Shown: positions 48,161 to 59,269, counted from the first letter of the stretch. The stretch: 64,000 bases of DNA from Diabrotica undecimpunctata (GCF_040954645.1 NC_092810.1:6680185-6744184), one strand, 5' to 3'. The notes: generated by a model not told the origin, from the sequence alone. A program made the numbers and translations.

Positions 48161-48594
48161 ACAGTGTAGACAAAAATCGTAAAGTTTAATATTATAATAT
48201 AATAGATAATTACATTTTAGTGTAGCATATTTAATTGCAATTGTTCGCTTTTATAACAAATTCTCTCACTGCGTTTTCTTTTTAGTTCTGTAAACATTAG
48301 GCTGCATTTCTTTATTTCAGAAACGCTTTTACATTTTCTGCATAAAATGCGCTTTCCATCTAACTCTACCTTAGGCGTACACATAAATATTAAAACTTTT
48401 GTGAATGCACTTCGCTCTAGTCGCAAATAAATTTTTATTTATTGATGGGAAAAGTATTTGTTACAAAATGGGAAAAGAGTTCTTGATATTCGCTCTATTT
48501 TAAAATAAATATATGCGCAATAAATACGTTCCCATCTTTAAATGAATATGTAGATATGATAAGAAATATATGCTAATAGAATAACATTTTTCAG

Positions 48595-48710
48595 ATATTC
48601 GATGACGAGACGAGGCTTATTCGCGCTCAAACGGCGTCTCTGTTGAAACGGATTCATGACCCGGTTCCTCGTGTCCAACGATACAGCTGGCCCTTAGCGG
48701 TCACTACAAA
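48595..48710 (+). CDS. Constant exon A of the spliced host gene
   Basis: A 116-bp exon with acceptor AACATTTTTCAG| and donor ACAAA|GTAAGTTTT (GT at 48711). Entry is phase 0 and exit phase 2. It encodes IFDDETRLIRAQTASLLKRI, then HDPVPRVQRYSWPLAVTT. It is GC-richer than its surroundings, with conserved-looking codon use. The entry phase fits all four upstream variable exons and the exit phase fits the exon at 53896, so it is probably common to all isoforms. The peptide looks like a short helix (DDETRLIRAQTASLLKRI) followed by a proline hinge. I suspect insect myofilin, but I cannot confirm this without a search. Confidence 0.85.
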
Positions 48711-49396
48711 GTAAGTTTTAACATAAAGTTCCTGTTTAGTTTAATCCAAATGTTAGCTTCGTTTGTTATAAGTCCATGAGGTGACACAACGAAATATTCT
48801 GTACGTCGGGAGAATACAACACTATATCCATTTTCATAATTTTACATGAAAGCAGTTTTAAACTTTTTTTCACCAAAAGGTGAACAGTGTCCGCCTCCAT
48901 GTGGGAGTGATCCTTTAGTAGAAATTTCTGACTGATGATGATTCATTAAATGATCCATCCATTTCATTTAAATGAGTCAATTTACAGCAGCTAATTGGTT
49001 ATTTACTTGACCAATTACTTCCTGATATCGTCTATAACGCTTTCTATATGTTTTGTTGTCAACTAATTAAATCCGAGTGTGTGATTCATTGCAAGAATTT
49101 TGTTCAAAGAATAGTTTGAAGGCTGGGCGTCTAAAATTACTGCTTTTTGTGATTAGTCGATAACGAACCTGACTTTAAAATGTATAAACCAGGTAAAAAA
49201 GGGAAAATAGAAACAGTTGTTTTATGATTTGTATATTAATTAAAATATTTGTATTGTTTGGTTGTATTTTCTAATATATTGTGAATTTCGTTAATAGGAA
49301 TTTCCATTCTGTTTTATATAATCTTTTTTTAATTAATTTCGTTACAGATATTTACCAGAGATTTACTTTGGTAGTTATACATAGAAGTTTGTAGTT

Positions 49397-49456
<60 letters not shown>

Positions 49457-49845
49457 CAAATCCTTATAGCTGTGTTTTGTTATTAGAAAAGTTGTTTATG
49501 TTAGTGAAGTATAACCATATCAAACAGTAATAACATTGGATTGTGAGCATTTGTGTGTACTTTGCTAGTATAGTTATATGGCAACTCTATTTTATTGGAT
49601 TATTTTTATCATAAACATTTTGGTTATTGATTTTCATTTATTGAAACAACAAATCCTGAAGATATTTTTAAAAATCGAACTAATATTCTACCGAGGCTCA
49701 TACAAGGATTGAATAAACTTATGAGGGATGATTTTTACTTGAGGATACTTATTAAGTATTCAAAATAAACATATAATAATACTTACATTTTTATTCTGGC
49801 CGTACCGAGCATAGTAGGATTACTTCTATCTTACTGCCAGGAATG
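48711..49845. other. Intron sequence
   Basis: AT-rich, containing one (TA)n microsatellite. No gene or transposon frame recognised. Confidence 0.45.
49402..49455. repeat. (TA)n microsatellite
   Basis: About 54 bp of uninterrupted TA. Confidence 0.97.
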
Positions 49846-50510
49846 ACGATATCTTATTATGATTTTGAGATAAATTTTTTCTTTTTTAAGATTTTCGTGA
49901 AAAAATTATTTCGATATCTCTATTATCAAAGATTATACAGAACTTTAAATGTAACAAGTTTTTATCAACATTTAAAGCAAAGAAAACATTACTTACATAA
50001 ACTTTATTGACATTTAATACAAAAAAAGCCTAAGAAAATATAACCTAAATATTCTTTAACAATTGCCCTTTCCCAAAAACACTTAATAACGAATATTTCC
50101 ACCTTTACATCTAATTACTTCTTCACAGCGGCGAGGCATAGTTAAAATCAAGCAGCGTATTTGGTCTTGATCAATTGCATCCCAAACTTCTCTCACAATA
50201 ACTTATATGTCGCCAAGAGAGACAGGAGACACAAGTTCTCATTTAAAGAAAATTATTTCCTATGTAAGGAGAAAATGGAATTACATGGTTAGACAAAATG
50301 TCTAATATACCTTTCACCTGTTAAGAAATCTCTTCGTAAAGCAACAAGGTCCGTTTGCGCTGTAAGAGATATTCCTTTCCAAACCATTACAGATCCACCA
50401 TTGAATAAAGTAATAGGTCGCATATTACACTGTGCATAGCGTTCTCTTGGCCGTCCAACATAGGCCCCCCGTATATAGGTGAAATGTTGACACTTCCCAG
50501 AAAACAATAA
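49846..50510 (-). pseudogene. Tc1-like transposon, 3' part, minus orientation
   Basis: The frame 50507-50289 reads VGRPRERYAQCNMRPITLF and GGSVMVWKGISLTAQTDLVA, the middle of a Tc1-like transposase. Decayed sequence follows to IDQDQIRCLILTMPRRCEE and VIRCKGGNIRY-stop near 50093. The non-coding flank to about 49850 matches 53036-53331 in inverted orientation. The catalytic NP-x-E block is missing between the two coding stretches (internal deletion). Confidence 0.75.
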
Positions 50511-51000
50511 TACCGTAATTACTTAGAAATAGGTCTGCAATGAGCAAACAAATGTATTGAAATCCAATCAAGGATACACAAGAAAAATAGCTTAATAATT
50601 ATGGTAGAGTTGAGGTCGGGCGTTAATTTTGGAGAGTAAAAAATCACGCAATGCTTTGAACATACTTTTCTTTTTTGATAATAAACGTATCGTAATGATT
50701 TTTTTATCAAAATGTGAAAAAAGAATGAAGCGATCTTAAAATATTCATAACATGTACCGTTTGTCTCTAATACATTCCACCGGGTGTTGCAAAATTAGAT
50801 GAAAAAACAAAACTTTATTTTTGCACTATGTATATAAGTAAAGCGTTGACATTTCTTAAAAAAAATTAATATAGTCATTAACTAGAAATATATCTACAAT
50901 GTGAAAAATAAATCATGGAAATCCAATTAAGGGTTCAGAAGAAATATAGTTTTAAAATCATGGTCCATTTTAGGTGGTGCGTTAATTTTGGAGAGTAGTA
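50511..51000 (+). repeat. Two extra copies of the Tc1 terminal segment
   Basis: The segment ending GCGTTAATTTTGG occurs at about 50636-50648 and 50980-50992, and again at 53551-53563. Each is preceded by a related 150-250 bp stretch (ATTCCAC-x-x-GGTGTTGCAAAA at about 50774 and 53349). These are terminal pieces of the same transposon family left by deletion or nested insertion. Confidence 0.6.
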
Positions 51001-51508
51001 TATATTGGCACCAAACGGAAACAATTGAAATAGAGCACACAATATCCAAAGATATACGAATATAATACTAAGCAACGCTTGATATTTGTTTGTTTTTGTG
51101 TTTTCTCTAGACAGAGACAGATGGAAAGAGCTGAGGGAGACCTATGTCCAGCAGTGGACGCATACCAAAGGCTCAAAAGACTTAGTTCATGGTCTTAAAA
51201 TTTAATATGCTAACATTTTCTTCAGAATATGCTGGCACTATTAAAGCATATAATTTGCTAGATGGATTTATTTCCCATGCTTTCGTTGTTGGAATCTCGT
51301 GTCAACTACCTAATGTGCTGCATAACCCCGCATATTCATTAAACAGAATTCCAATAAATAAAAAAAAATTAATGGCATTAACAAGGTGAATTTACAACAT
51401 TTTGGAATATTGCGGAATGTGGAACTAATGCAGATGAATTGTGAGTTCAAGAATAATAATAGTTAGCTTTTTTAAGTATTACATACGAATGTCTAAGTTT
51501 ATGAGTTT

Positions 51509-52231
51509 CTTCTTCTTATCGTGCCCTATCCAATTAGTGGATGTTGGCGACAGTTCTGGCATACTCCTCTCGGTCTTGTGTGGCTCTAAAGAGTGCATGG
51601 GCATCGAGGTTTGTCCAATCCCTTATGTTTTTTAGCCATGAGTATTTTTTTCTTCCGATGCCAAGTTTTCCTTCTATCTTCCCTTCCATAATAAGCTTTA
51701 AGAACGGGTACTTGGAATTTCCAAATATATGACCCAGATAAGCAGTTTTTCTTCTTTTTACTATTGGCAGTAATTCTCGTTGTCTGCCCATTCGATTTAA
51801 TACTTTGACATTTGTTGTGTGATCTCTCCAGGGAATTTTAAGTAGTCTTCTAAATACCCACACTTCATAGGCCTCCAATTGGTTCATCACACTGGCCTTT
51901 ATGGTCCAGGTTTCTACACCATATAGTAGTATGAAGTAAATGTAACATTTTACATAGCGATATCGAAGCGTTAAGTTAAGACTGCTGTTGCTAAGTAAGG
52001 TTCTCATATTAGTAAATGCTGTTCTGGCTTGCTCAATCCTGCTACGTATCTCTATGTTTGGATCTAGATCTTCAGTTATCCAACTACCGAGATATCTGAA
52101 CTTGGGGCTCTTTTGGATGTTCTTATTGTTTACTCTTATATTTAATTGCATATTTCGTGTTTTGCTTACCACCATTACCTTCGTCTTGTCTATATTAATC
52201 TTTAAGCCCAGTGTTTATTTTATCTATTCTA
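51509..52231 (-). mobile_element. RTE-like retrotransposon, AAG-tailed family Z
   Basis: The target duplication TTTATGAGTTT is at 51498-51508 and 52232-52242. A 213-codon frame (52175-51534) runs from MVVSKTRNMQ through FRYLGSWITEDLDPNIEI, ILLYGVETWTIKA, YEVWVFRRLLKIPWRDH, YLGHIFGNSKYPFLKLI and GIGRKKYSWLKNIRDWTN. It ends with a stop and an (AAG)n tail at about 51509-51517. All of the RT core is missing (strong 5' truncation). The surviving frame is uninterrupted. Confidence 0.92.
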
Positions 52232-52242
52232 TTTATGAGTTT

Positions 52243-52873
52243 AAAACATATGAAATATTGTGTAGACTTTTGATAATGATAATTTACATACATAATATAT
52301 CAAGTTTCTATGTCTTTTAACTGTTTCTTGCTTAAAATCAAAAAAGTTTTAGCACAAACATTAAAAATTATGATTATATGATGGTTAAACATTTTTAAAC
52401 CATCACTTTCTCTGGCCAACATGCACTTTTCTTATAAGGGGACTATTTCAAGTAAGATTGTGCAAAAATGTGGAATGAGGATATTTTTCCCAGCCAGTGA
52501 ACCCGTACTACCCGAACTATATTAATATTAAGTCACAGATGACCATCCAGTCCATTCCTAGTCCGTAATTGTATGATAAATTTTGTCAATTTTCTTATAA
52601 AAAAAAATCTTTAATAAGAAAAGTGAGTTTAAATTTTTCACATTCGAATAAAAGATTAAAAGATAACTCTTCAAACCGATTTCATAGGGCGATGAGTGTG
52701 TTAGTCCATCAATCTTATTCACCTGACAACAACGTAACTTTTATCTCTTCCACAAATCCATATATTTATTAAAAGAAATAAAAGTTCGTACCGGTAAAAC
52801 TGTTAAGAGGAAAGCATTACTGATCGTCTCAAGGGAAACGAACACAAGGCCGATTTCGCATAAATCTTTATAA

Positions 52874-52878
<5 letters not shown>
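52243..52878. other. Intron sequence
   Basis: No recognised gene or element before the TA microsatellite. Confidence 0.4.

Positions 52879-52939
<61 letters not shown>
52879..52939. repeat. (TA)n microsatellite
   Basis: About 60 bp of uninterrupted TA. Confidence 0.97.
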
Positions 52940-52941
<2 letters not shown>

Positions 52942-53035
52942 AGTTTTGATATTTCCGCGGGAGCTGTATGTTATATCAATGGTATTCCGGGTTTGACTCC
53001 GCGTTAAATGTCCGCGAACATCGACAAGAAGCAAT

Positions 53036-53575
53036 TAGATGCCTCGCCGCTGTGAAGAAGTAATTAGATGTATAGGTGGAAATACTCGTTATTAAGTGTT
53101 TTTGGGAAAGGGCAATTGTTAAAGAATATTTAGGTTATATTTTCTTAGGCTTTTTTTGTATTAAATGTCAATAAAGTTTATGTAAGTAATGTTTTCTTTG
53201 CTTTAAATGTTGATAAAAACTTGTTACATTTAAAGTTCTGTATAATCTTTGATAATAGAGATATCGAAATAATTTTTTCACGAAAATCTTAAGAAAGAAA
53301 AAATTTATCTCAAAATCATAATAAGATGTAGCGTTTATTTCTAATAAATTCCACATGGTGTTGCAAAAAACGATGAAAAAACACAACTTTATTTTTACAC
53401 CCCGTATACGGACAAAACGTTGATATTTTACAGAAAACATTAATACGTTGATTTACTAGGAATAGACCTATAATATGAAAAAAGCATCATCAAAATCTAA
53501 TCATTTGTTCAAAAGAAAAATAGATTCAAACTTTTGGTACATTTAAGGTGGTGCGTTAATTTTGGGCATTAGTGT
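53036..53575 (+). mobile_element. Tc1-like transposon 3' end, plus orientation
   Basis: Starts in the last codons of a transposase (MPRRCEEVIRCIGGNTRY, stop near 53095) and runs through the 3' non-coding part to a GCGTTAATTTTGG-like terminus. 53036-53331 is an inverted match of 49850-50120, about 3 kb apart on opposite strands. No 5' part is present. Confidence 0.7.
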
Positions 53576-53576
53576 A

Positions 53577-53840
53577 GTTTTGAGATCATTCGCAAATCTT
53601 CTTCTTTAATTCCAGTTGCTCTCAGAATTTCGATCATCTTTTGATGGTTAACGCAGTCAAATGCTTTTCAATAGTCAATAAACATGCATATACATCTACA
53701 TTCGTGTCTCTGCATCGTTGTGTTAACTTATTTAAGGCAAAAAGAGCTTCTCGTATCCCTAATCCATTTTGAAATCCGAATAAAGTGTCACTTATCTCAA
53801 ACTGACACTTCTTGTCCAATAACCAAAGAAACATTATTAA
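53577..53840 (-). pseudogene. RT fingers/palm fragment (AAG-tailed family type)
   Basis: Reads DTLFGFQNGLGIREALFALN, KLTQRCRDTNVDVYACL, then across a frame change FIDY-stop-KAFDCVNHQKMIEIL. This is motif A and its upstream region. The element is cut on both sides and ends 56 bp before constant exon B. Confidence 0.75.
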
Positions 53841-53895
53841 TAATATAAATTAGAATATTTAAATAAAATCTAATATACTTTCTTATTTTTTTCAG

Positions 53896-54023
53896 ATACC
53901 ACGATAATGGTCTGCCGGCCAGACTATCTAACGACAACTACATCCACCGGTTGTTAGTGACCTCGCCTAACTCTAAAACCGAATACACCACCTATTATAC
54001 GGAACCCGTTAAAAAATATATCG
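53896..54023 (+). CDS. Constant exon B of the spliced host gene
   Basis: A 128-bp exon with acceptor TATTTTTTTCAG| and donor TATATCG|GTGAGTTG (GT at 54024). It completes a Lys codon with exon A, then reads YHDNGLPARLSNDNYIHRLL and VTSPNSKTEYTTYYTEPVKK, then YI, exiting in phase 1. The reading is open and continues the Tyr/basic style of the protein. Strong splice sites and correct phases make this a real exon. The adjacent RT fragment ends just upstream without damaging the acceptor. Confidence 0.86.
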
Positions 54024-54433
54024 GTGAGTTGAGTTCGAGTCGCTCCTCGAGCCCCTTCTCGATTCGAAGCTGCTCGCTCGAACGCAGTTTAATGGCATAA
54101 AGATGAGTTTACGCTTAACTTTCTATGCCGGCTCGAGGTGACCGAACAGGATGTGGGAAAAACGGCTTTTATTAATACTATGCCCATATATAAGAGTAAT
54201 TTTTATAGATCTCGTTGAGCACATGGCTCTAAATTCATAGTATTATTGACGTATTTATTTATTTCCTACTTTGACTACGTTTGCCTTTTGTTATTCCATT
54301 TACCCTCTATAAGGTCTCTTGCTCTCATCGTCTGTTTTGTACTCACTTCATTTTTCATTCTTTCCTTGTTTTTTTTTGTGATTTCATGATATCTATGTCA
54401 TAATATTTTTCGTAAGTGTTGCATTATACATCT
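54024..54433. other. Intron sequence
   Basis: No element recognised between the donor at 54024 and the target duplication of the next RTE. Confidence 0.45.
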
Positions 54434-54447
54434 TTTGAATGATTATC

Positions 54448-56819
54448 ATCATCATCATCATCATTTTGGCTTTACAACCCTGTGTGGGTCCTAGCCTCCC
54501 CAAGAATTTTTCTCCAGTCGTCCCTATCCATCGCCTTCCTCCGCCAAGCACGTATTTCCATATTTCTCATGTCTTCATCGATGTTATCTAGGAATCTTGT
54601 TCTGGGTCTTCCTCTTCTTCTTTGACCAATAGGTCTATCAAGGAGCGTTTTTCTAGCTGGGTCGGTTTGCTCCATCCGCATTACATGGCCTACCCACCTC
54701 AGACGTCCTATCTTTATGTGTTTTACGATATCTGGTTCCTGGTATATCCTATAGAGTTCGAAGTTGTATCGTCTTCTCCAGACACCGTTTTCATTTACCG
54801 CTCCATAGATGCGCTTTAGTATTTTTCTTTCGAAACATCCTAACATGTTTTCATTGCTTTTTGTTAAAGTCCAGGTTTCTGAACCATATGTTAGGACTGG
54901 GCGTATTATTGTTTTGTAGAGTTTTACTTTTGTATTTCTTGATATAATTGTAGATTTAAAAAGGAGATTAAGCCCAAAATAGCATCTATTAGCCGTGCAA
55001 ATTCTGCGGTTTATCTCTGCGGTAGTGTCATTTTCAGTATTGACGAGCGTTCCCAGGTATACAAATTCGTTAACTGCTTCGATGACGTCATTTTCTATAA
55101 CAAGTGGCCGTAGTGTTTGTGGTTGCGTACCTATTTTCATGTATTTTGTTTTGTTGGTGTTTATTATTAAACCCATTTTTGTAGCCGCTTCCTTTAATGC
55201 TACGTACGCCTCTCGTGCTGCGTTTTCCGTTCTCCCAACAATATTGATATCATCAGCATATGCTAAGATTTGCACAGATTTGTTATATATTGAACCGGTA
55301 GTTGTGATTTGTGACGTACGTATTACTTTTTCCAGAGCTAGATTGAATAGTATACAGGAGAGTGGGTCTCCCTGACGTAGCCCGTTATTTGTTTTAAAAG
55401 GTTCAGAGAGTTCCCCCTGGATTCGTACTTTGCATTCAACTTTTTCAAGGGTTAGTTTGGTTAAACTTACCAACTGATTTGGTACTCCTAGGTCTATCAT
55501 TGCTCTAAACAATTCTCTTCTATTTACAGAGTCGTAGGCTGCCTTGTAGTCTATAAATATGTGGTGCGTGTCTACACCGTATTCCAGTGTTTTCTCTAGA
55601 ATTTGTCTTAGGGTTGAAATCTGATAAATTGTTGATTTACCGCCTCTGAAACCAGCCTGGTATTGTCCTATTATTCGCTCTGCATATGGTGCCATACGAT
55701 GGCATAGTATATTGGAGAATATTTTATACGCTGCATTTAGGAGCGTAATTCCTCGATAGTTAGAGCATTCAAAGATATCACCCTTTTGTGTATGGTGCAA
55801 AGTATTCCAATATTCCAATCATTGGGAGGGGACTTCTGTATCCATATTTCTTTTATAAGCTGCTGTAGGGCTATTATGATATCGTGGCCACCTTCTTTAT
55901 ATAATTCCGCTGGGAGATTATCTATTCCGGGTGATTTGTTTCTGGCTAGTTTGTTTACAGCGTCTTTAACTTCCAGGATCGTTGGTGGATCCTCCTCCCT
56001 CTCGTCTGCTCCGCTTACCTCGCAGCTTTCGTCTTCCGGGTTTTCTTCTTCCTCTATATTAAGTATCTGGTTAAAATATTCCGTCCATCGGTTTAGTACG
56101 TCTGTTCTTGTTGTTAAGAGTTCGCCATTTAAACTTCTACATTGATTTGTGTTTGCCTTAAATTCTTTTCTGTTGATGTTAACTTTCTTATAGAATGTTC
56201 TGAATTCTTTCTCTCTGTTGAGGTTTTCTATATATTGAAGTTCCTTTTTTAAGTGGTTTCGTTTCTTCATTCTGTGTATTTTCTTTTCTTCTCTTCTCTT
56301 TGTCTGGTAATTCTCTATACTTTTTCTAGTTCGGCGGGTAAGCATTTTTGCATAGGCTTCATTTTTTTTCTGTGTTGCGTCTTTGCATTTATCGTCAAAC
56401 CAGTGATTTTTTCGGGTACAAGTTTTTGTTCCTATTTCATCTTGTGCTGCTGACTCAATATCTTCCCTTATTCTGTTCCAGAATGAGTCTATATCTCTCT
56501 GGTCTTCTTCGCCTAGACTTTGATTCCTTAACCTATTGGTAACATTTTCCCAGTACAGTTTTGCAACAGTTGCATCTCTCAGCTTCTGTACATTCCATTT
56601 CTTTCTATTTATTTCTTTTTCTTTGTTGGAGTTTGAAATTCTAGCCCTTATTGTTGAGATCACTAAACAATGGTCTGAGTCTATGTTTGCGCCTCTATAA
56701 CTTCTGCAGTTTATTATGTCCGTTCCGTGTCTTGAATCTATTAAGATGTGATCAATCTGACTAGTTGTTCTTAAATCAGGGGAGGTCCAGGTTACCTTGT
56801 GTATATTCTTGTGTTCAAA
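54448..56819 (-). mobile_element. RTE-like retrotransposon, family F, longest copy
   Basis: About 2.37 kb, flanked by the 14-bp target duplication TTTGAATGATTATC (54434-54447 and 56820-56833) with an (ATG)n tail at 54446-54466. It retains the end of the endonuclease, the linker, the full RT and the C-terminal region. It is the reference used here to interpret the family F copy at 6130-8296. Confidence 0.94.
54472..56663 (-). pseudogene. Endonuclease/RT ORF of family F, one frameshift
   Basis: Upstream of 56663 the strand still reads SQIDHILIDSRHG and ANIDSDHCLV, the last motifs of an AP-endonuclease domain (the SDH is catalytic). The frame 56663-55737 is a basic, coiled linker ending EVKDAVNKLARNKSPGIDNL and PPNDWNIGIL. 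A frameshift near 55790 moves to 55818-54472: NYRGITLLNAAYKIFSNIL, GFRGGKSTIYQISTLRQIL, HIFIDYKAAYDSV (motif A), GLRQGDPLSCILFNLALEK (motif B), ILAYADDINIVGRTE (catalytic box near 55255), FVYLGTLVNTEND, GRLRWVGHVMRMEQTDP and RRGRPRTRFLDNIDED, stop at 54472. All RT catalytic residues are present, so one frameshift and the 5' truncation are the main lesions. Confidence 0.92.
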
Positions 56820-56995
56820 TTTGAATGATTATCTATTATATTAAATGCTTTCTTTCAGTATCTGTTGATAGTGAGCCTTAAACTTCAATTTGCCGACTTC
56901 ATTTCCCGCTGCAAAATTCTTCTGCATAAAATGTTTGTAATTTGGATATCATATCCAAATTATCATCATGTAATACCATTTCTTTGATTTATCTT

Positions 56996-57221
56996 AAGCG
57001 GCAACCGTAGCTCAGTGGCTATGTTACTGGCTGGAGGGCCCAGGTTCGTATCCTGGCACCGACAAAATTCTCAATCTTTAATTTAACTGCCACCTTGCTT
57101 CGGAGGTCACGTAAAGCCGTCGGTCCCGGCTACGAAAGTAGTCATGTTAGGGGCGCTTGCGTGACCTGAAAACCCTAACACTAGACCTTAGCCAGAAGGT
57201 TACACGAACTTGTTTTACTTT
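56996..57221 (+). mobile_element. tRNA-derived SINE, 226 bp
   Basis: Flanked by a perfect 13-bp duplication TTTGATTTATCTT (56983-56995 and 57222-57234). The head is tRNA-like, with an A box TAGCTCAGTGG (57008-57018) and a B box GGTTCGTATCC (57043-57053), the internal RNA polymerase III promoter. The body contains a GTCACGTAAAGCCGTCGGTC stretch and a later GCGTGACCTGAAAACCCTAA. The end is T-rich. It cannot fold as a normal tRNA (the boxes are too close and there is no clear acceptor stem), so I call it a SINE and not a tRNA gene. Confidence 0.88.
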
Positions 57222-57476
57222 TTTGATTTATCTTTATATTCACTCATAATATATTGATAATTTGTTGAATACTTTCTTTTTAACTGGTTGTGATACAAGT
57301 AAAGGTAAATAGCCTAAGCCTAAGCTTTAAGTAGCCTAAAGCAATTTCCATTTGAATCTTTTGAGAGTGTGAGACAATATATTAATATACTTCTTAGTGG
57401 TTTATCTGTTTATCTCGTCACAAGAGATACATCTGACGTCTCAATCTCCTACCTGGAGGACTGGCTATTTAATTTT

Positions 57477-58350
57477 CACTTTTTTCTTCCTATATGTTGG
57501 TGGTCTTCATCATCCAGCCTAAAGAGTCCACTGCTGAACATAGGCCTCTTTCTCGTGTTTCCAACCCCGTCTATCTTGCGCCGCTCTTATCCAGTTTTTA
57601 TTGAGTCTTCTTAAATCGTCAGTCCATCTTGTAGGTGGTCGACCGACGCTTCTCTTGTCTTCCCTTGGCCTCCATTCCAATAACCTCTGTCCATCGCCCA
57701 TCTGTCATTCTGGCTATGTGTCCTGCCCATCTCCATTTGAGTCTGGCTATCTTCTCGACGATGTCAGTCACTCCGGTTCTTCTCCTGATGTCGTCGTTGG
57801 TTATTTTGTCTCGCAGAGTTATTCCTAACATGGACCGCTCCATTCTTCTCTGCGTGACTCTCAGTTTGGTAGCTGCTGCTTTTGTTAAGGTAAGTGTTTC
57901 TGCTCCGTACGTCAAGACTGGGAGGACGTACTGATCAAATACCTTTCTCTTTAGGCATGTGGGCAGCTCACTTTTAAAAGTTTCTCTCAGTTTTCCAAAT
58001 GCTGCCCACCCACGGCCAATTCTTCTCTTCAGTTCATGAGTCTGGTTATCCCTGCCAATCATAATTTCATGTCCCAGGTATTTATATCTATCTACGAGTT
58101 CTATTTCTTTCCCACCAATACTGATGTTCTGGTTGGGTACCAAATTGGTCATGATTTTTGTTTTCGAGATATTTCTATTTAAACCTACATTTTCTGTAGC
58201 CACAACGAGTTCCTGTACCATCTCTCTTGCCATACCTAGATCTTCAGCTATTATAAGTATATTATCGGCGAAACGTAAGTTGTTTAAATATTCTCCATCT
58301 ATTTTTATCCCCTTTGTCATCCAATCCAAATTCTTAAAAGCATGTTCTAT
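57477..58350 (-). mobile_element. RTE-like retrotransposon, family K, 5'-truncated
   Basis: The frame 58353-57619 reads EHAFKNLDWMTKGIKIDGEY, NNLRFADNILIIAEDLG, KTKIMTNLVPNQ, YKYLGHEIMIGRDNQTHEL, VLPVLTYGAETLTL, LRVTQRRMERSMLGITLRD and WAGHIARMTDGRW. A frameshift near 57670 leads to RLLEWRPREDKRSVGRPPTR and KHEKEAYVQQWTL-stop at 57519. The catalytic box is FADN instead of FADD, so one of the two palm Asp residues is lost. The tail is A/G-rich (GGAAGAAAAAAG). No clear target duplication was found. The same family left the fragment at 25831-26147. Confidence 0.88.
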
Positions 58351-58899
58351 CAATATTTACATTTGTCTTTATTGTTTTAATACAGTTTTGTTTATAATAT
58401 TTTGCTCCCAAACTTAACAGCTTTCAGCTCCTTACACATTGTAGCAGTCGTCTACGACTCAATATTTTCCAATAGTTAGATTGTCTGAACTTGTTATTAT
58501 TAAGTACCCGATAGGCCTTTGTTCGTGACCCGATTAAGAGTGTTCGTGTCGATGTCTGCCCGATTGTCTATCGGTATGTGCACTAACTCTTTAAGTAAAA
58601 GCTTTTAAACTTATTACGTGAGTTTTTATTGCTCCAAACTTATATTTAAGACCAATAGGCCAATATCACAACAGTTGGAGATAACTACAGATCAAAAGGA
58701 TCGGAAGTTTTAAAATATGTCATATAGTTTCTGTAGGAGATAAATACACAGTATGTCAATTACATTTAATTGTCAAAAATAAATGTTTAACGCCGTCGTA
58801 AAGCATTAAATTCATATGTATGTAAATCACCATTGTTATGCGAGTTGGACAAGCTGTTTGTTATACATTTAATTAATGTTCATATTTAATTCCCTGTAG
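58351..58899. other. Intron sequence
   Basis: No recognised element. It ends in the acceptor TTAATTCCCTGTAG before 58900. Confidence 0.45.
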
Positions 58900-59033
58900 G
58901 GTCTTTCGGTGTTCTTCCTATTCTTCCCGTGCTATCTTTTAACGCCGATTACTTCTTTAAACGCTTATCCATCTTTTCCAATGTGAAATATTTTGCATCT
59001 ATTTTATTTTTGCATGATTGGGTGGAAGAGTGA
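58900..59033 (+). CDS. Probable 3'-terminal exon of the spliced host gene
   Basis: Starts after CCCTGTAG|. The first two bases complete a Gly codon with the phase-1 end of exon B, giving YIGSFGVLPILPVL, then SFNADYFFKRLSIFSNVKYF and a stop TGA at 59031-59033. The phase match is the main support. The first half is GC-richer than the second, so the true exon could end at an internal donor and continue elsewhere. No poly-A signal was assigned. Confidence is lower than for exons A and B. Confidence 0.55.
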
Positions 59034-59269
59034 ATACTTATCATTTCAAAGTGTGTCCCAGGTATGATGTTTTTCATATTTTAACTGCCTTTCGAGATTT
59101 TTTATTGTATCCAATGCATCCTAATAGTTCTTTATTTGTGATTTTAGCTGTCAAAGGAATTTTAGGTATACATCTGTATGGTGCTTCTGATTTTGTTTTA
59201 TCACATACAACAGCTGAGACCAAATATAGCGATCTACGAACCACAATCTAAAGACCAAACTTACTTTAT

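Larger units (their letters stand above)
43423..48166 (+). mobile_element. TA-flanked DNA transposon carrying a broken transposase
   Basis: The left end TA|CACTGTAAAATTTTTTTAGT (from 43423) and the right end ...CTAAAAAAATTTACAGTG|TA (to 48166) are inverted copies with one gap. TA lies on both outer sides. Sub-terminal GTAAATTTACC-like motifs occur near both ends (about 43612 and 48050). The transposase pieces (44105-46505) lie between, as expected for an IS630/Tc1/mariner-superfamily element. A 1.35-kb RTE is inserted in it, leaving a net length of about 3.4 kb. The pairing of these ends is inferred from the short TIR match. Confidence 0.6.

Noticed and set aside
48217..48426. 69-codon minus-strand frame with CRKCKS
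   Set aside because: A single Cys pair is not enough for a zinc finger, and there is no other support.
57001..57060. tRNA gene
   Set aside because: Boxes A and B are present, but the spacing and stems do not make a proper tRNA, and a 13-bp duplication frames a longer SINE.
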